A stretch of DNA of 64,000 bases. It comes from an uncultured Eubacteriales bacterium. GTDB lineage: Bacteria > Bacillota > Clostridia > Oscillospirales > QAKW01. Shown in pieces: positions 62,081-64,000 of the stretch (positions are counted from its first letter, which is position 1; the number at the start of each line of letters is the position of its first letter). The notes under the pieces were generated by a model that was given only the letters and a program-made list of their open reading frames with translations, made no database searches and had not been told where the DNA came from. The stretch lies in contig CABULU010000003.1 in NCBI GenBank assembly GCA_902492505.1, positions 4,290 to 68,289 of the forward strand. Reading direction: 5' to 3'. The position numbers were made by a program, and so were the translations under genes.

Positions 62081-64000
62081 TTACAGGATACTGAAGTTAA
62101 TTACAAGAGCCGCAAAAACAATTGATACCATTGACAAAAGCTTAATCAGAATATTAATTGACGGTCCTGATGTATCCTTAAACGGATCTCCGACCGTGTC
62201 ACCGACAACAGCCGCCTTATGCTGTTCACTGCCCTTGCCTCCGTGAACTCCGCTTTCGATATACTTTTTGGCATTATCCCAAGCGCCGCCGGAATTTGAC
62301 ATGAAAATTGCCATCAAAAATCCCGAAGCGGTAGCTCCTGCCAGCAAACCAACAACACCGTTTACGCCGAGTATAAGACCGCATGCCACCGGGCAGATAA
62401 TTGCTACAACGGTAGGCAACACCATCTCTTTAAGGCTTGCCTTTGTACAAAGGTCAACACATTTGGCATAATCTGCCTCAGCCTTACCCTCCATAAGACC
62501 TTTAATTTCCTTAAACTGCCTGCGCACCTCAACTACTACCGACTGCGCAGCCTTTCCCACGGACTCCATAGTCAGAGCTGCAAAAACAAACGGAAGACAG
62601 GCGCCGATAAACAGACCTATAAGCACGGCAGGATTCATAATGCTCAGGTCAAACGCAAAGTCAGGATTAATAGCCTTCACCTTGTCAATGTATGATGCCA
62701 TAAGTGCCAAAGCCGTCAGCGCCGCTGAACCGATTGCAAAGCCTTTGCCGGTAGCGGCTGTTGTGTTACCGAGTGAGTCAAGCGCGTCAGTGCGCTCACG
62801 TACCTCATGCTCAAGACCTGCCATTTCGGCAATTCCGCCCGCGTTATCCGCAACAGGACCGTACGCATCAGTCGCAAGTGTAATACCGAGCGTAGATAAC
62901 ATACCGACAGCAGCAAGCGCTATGCCATAAAGACCAAGACCTGAATCAGAAGCGCCACCGGACACAAAATATGAGACTAAAACACAAACTGAAATAATTA
63001 TTATGGGAAGTACAGTTGACATCATGCCCAAAGACAAACCACCTATAATAATGGTGGCAGATCCTGTCTCGGAGGTCGACGCCAGCTTTTTGGTAGGTCT
63101 GTATGAATCAGATGTGAAGTATTCGGTCGATTGCCCTATAAGCACACCGGCAACAAGTCCGGCAAGTATGGAAAAATAAAGACCGATATGTGAAAAATCA
63201 CCTATACCGTCACCCAAAATTACATTTACAAGAGGCAACGCTACGACAGCAATTACAACGGCTGAAAAGTTAGTGCCGCGACTCAGCGCACGTAAAAGAG
63301 CCTTCTGGTCGGCATTTTCCTTAGTTTTGACAAAAACCGTACCAATTATAGAACATATAATTCCGATTGCCGCCATCAACATCGGCAGCGCCATCGCGTT
63401 TAATGTGCCGAACGCCGCAACACCCAGCGCGGACGAGGATATTATCGACCCGACATACGATTCATACAGGTCGGCGCCCATACCGGCAACGTCACCGACA
63501 TTGTCACCGACATTATCTGCAATAACCGCCGGGTTTCTGGGGTCATCCTCGGGTATGCCCGCTTCAACCTTACCTACAAGATCTGCTCCCACATCGGCAG
63601 CCTTGGTGAAAATACCGCCGCCTACCCTTGCAAACAACGCCATTGACGAAGCACCCATACCAAACGTCAGCATAGCTCCGGTTATATCGGCAGGTGCAAG
63701 CTTGAATACATATTTTAAGAGCGCAAACCAAATGGATATATCCAAAAGACCGAGACCTACAACCGTAAAGCCCATAACCGATCCTGCGGAAAAAGCTATT
63801 CTCAGTCCGCGATTAAGCCCCTCTCTGCACGCATTGGCCGTTCTCGCATTGGACGCAGTGGCAATCTTCATTCCGACAAAGCCGGAAAGACCGGAGAAAA
63901 ATCCGCCGGTAACAAATGCAAAAGGCACAAACCATGTCAGCATTCCGAACGCAGCCATAACGCACAGAATAACGAACATTGCAGCAAAGAATACCGATAC
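62081..64000 (-). CDS. hppA: Membrane-bound ion-translocating pyrophosphatase (5' end outside window)
   Basis: About 640 residues are visible; the frame is open to the window edge, and family members have some 50-60 more N-terminal residues, so an ATG at 63979 is internal. Multi-spanning membrane protein with the PPi/Mg site motifs DVGADLVGKVEAGIPEDDPR and DNVGDNVGDVAGMGADL, and GAWDNAKKYIE near the C-terminus. The GNTTAATGKG motif (Ala where K+-independent enzymes have Lys) marks the K+-dependent class, which pumps Na+ or H+. Couples pyrophosphate hydrolysis to an ion gradient, useful to an energy-limited anaerobe. Confidence 0.95.
   Translation of the reverse strand, partial: VSVFFAAMFVILCVMAAFGMLTWFVPFAFVTGGFFSGLSGFVGMKIATASNARTANACREGLNRGLRIAFSAGSVMGFTVVGLGLLDISIWFALLKYVFKLAPADITGAMLTFGMGASSMALFARVGGGIFTKAADVGADLVGKVEAGIPEDDPRNPAVIADNVGDNVGDVAGMGADLYESYVGSIISSSALGVAAFGTLNAMALPMLMAAIGIICSIIGTVFVKTKENADQKALLRALSRGTNFSAVVIAVVALPLVNVILGDGIGDFSHIGLYFSILAGLVAGVLIGQSTEYFTSDSYRPTKKLASTSETGSATIIIGGLSLGMMSTVLPIIIISVCVLVSYFVSGGASDSGLGLYGIALAAVGMLSTLGITLATDAYGPVADNAGGIAEMAGLEHEVRERTDALDSLGNTTAATGKGFAIGSAALTALALMASYIDKVKAINPDFAFDLSIMNPAVLIGLFIGACLPFVFAALTMESVGKAAQSVVVEVRRQFKEIKGLMEGKAEADYAKCVDLCTKASLKEMVLPTVVAIICPVACGLILGVNGVVGLLAGATASGFLMAIFMSNSGGAWDNAKKYIESGVHGGKGSEQHKAAVVGDTVGDPFKDTSGPSINILIKLLSMVSIVFAALVINFSIL

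Noticed and set aside
63980..64000. ATG at 63979 as the start of the pyrophosphatase
   Set aside because: The frame stays open to the window edge and the family has additional N-terminal membrane helices, so this Met is internal.
1..64000. CRISPR arrays, insertion sequences, prophage or integrase genes
   Set aside because: No direct repeat arrays, transposase or phage-type proteins were recognised anywhere in the window.

Overview
The window reads as a chromosomal segment of an anaerobic, endospore-forming Clostridia-class Firmicute. Support: GPR spore protease, SpoIIP and GerW; an [FeFe]-hydrogenase-related Fe-S protein with its usual regulatory partners; acetate kinase; formate-THF ligase; SLH-domain surface protein; AGGAGG-type ribosome binding sites; TTGACA/TATAAT promoters; and a ZTP riboswitch on the purine operon. 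No CRISPR array, insertion sequence or prophage was seen. Most genes are on the minus strand.

Layout: 1-1572 is the end of a hydrogenase-associated operon (DRTGG protein, anti-sigma-like ATPase, Fe-S hydrogenase-like protein cut by the window edge). 1766-3329 holds a SerA-like dehydrogenase and a DUF4430 lipoprotein. 3375-9461 holds ackA, a GHL10-amidase fusion, two lipoproteins and an RluB-type pseudouridine synthase. 9487-13684 is the conserved block site-2 protease, scpA, scpB, DUF2953, gerW, dacF. engB and lon follow, then a nucleoside hydrolase next to a ribokinase fused to an AraC-type HTH, a GNAT enzyme, a MazF toxin without visible antitoxin, tRNA-Gly(GCC), a membrane protein of unknown function, thiI and a cysteine desulfurase. 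24674-27391 has a C26 amidotransferase, spoIIP and gpr. The plus-strand stretch 27547-32900 has a PfoR-like IIC membrane protein, a DUF1292 protein, 6S RNA, tcdA, trmB and a GH26-like SLH protein. htpG (with a CIRCE-like operator), a TVP38 membrane protein, a GT51 transglycosylase and fhs come next.

36480-52235 is a complete one-carbon/purine operon transcribed leftwards: ZTP riboswitch, purE, purC, purF, purM, purN, purO-type IMP cyclohydrolase, purB, a stand-alone AICAR transformylase, glyA, purD, purL, and fhs at the end. The riboswitch ligand ZMP/ZTP accumulates when 10-formyl-THF is short; the operon makes 10-formyl-THF (fhs, glyA) and consumes it (purN, AICAR transformylase), so the layout is self-consistent.

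The right end carries two small membrane-associated or unknown proteins, pcrA, a small carbohydrate cluster (TIM-barrel glycosidase-like protein, Gfo/Idh/MocA oxidoreductase, AraC regulator), an AT-richer pair (acidic lipoprotein; secreted SH3/beta-trefoil/metzincin-like protease that appears to start with ATT), and a membrane pyrophosphatase cut by the window edge. The best candidates for new biology are the ribokinase-AraC fusion beside a nucleoside hydrolase, the secreted protease with its unusual start and leader, the palindromic operator embedded in the thiI promoter, and the CIRCE-controlled htpG.
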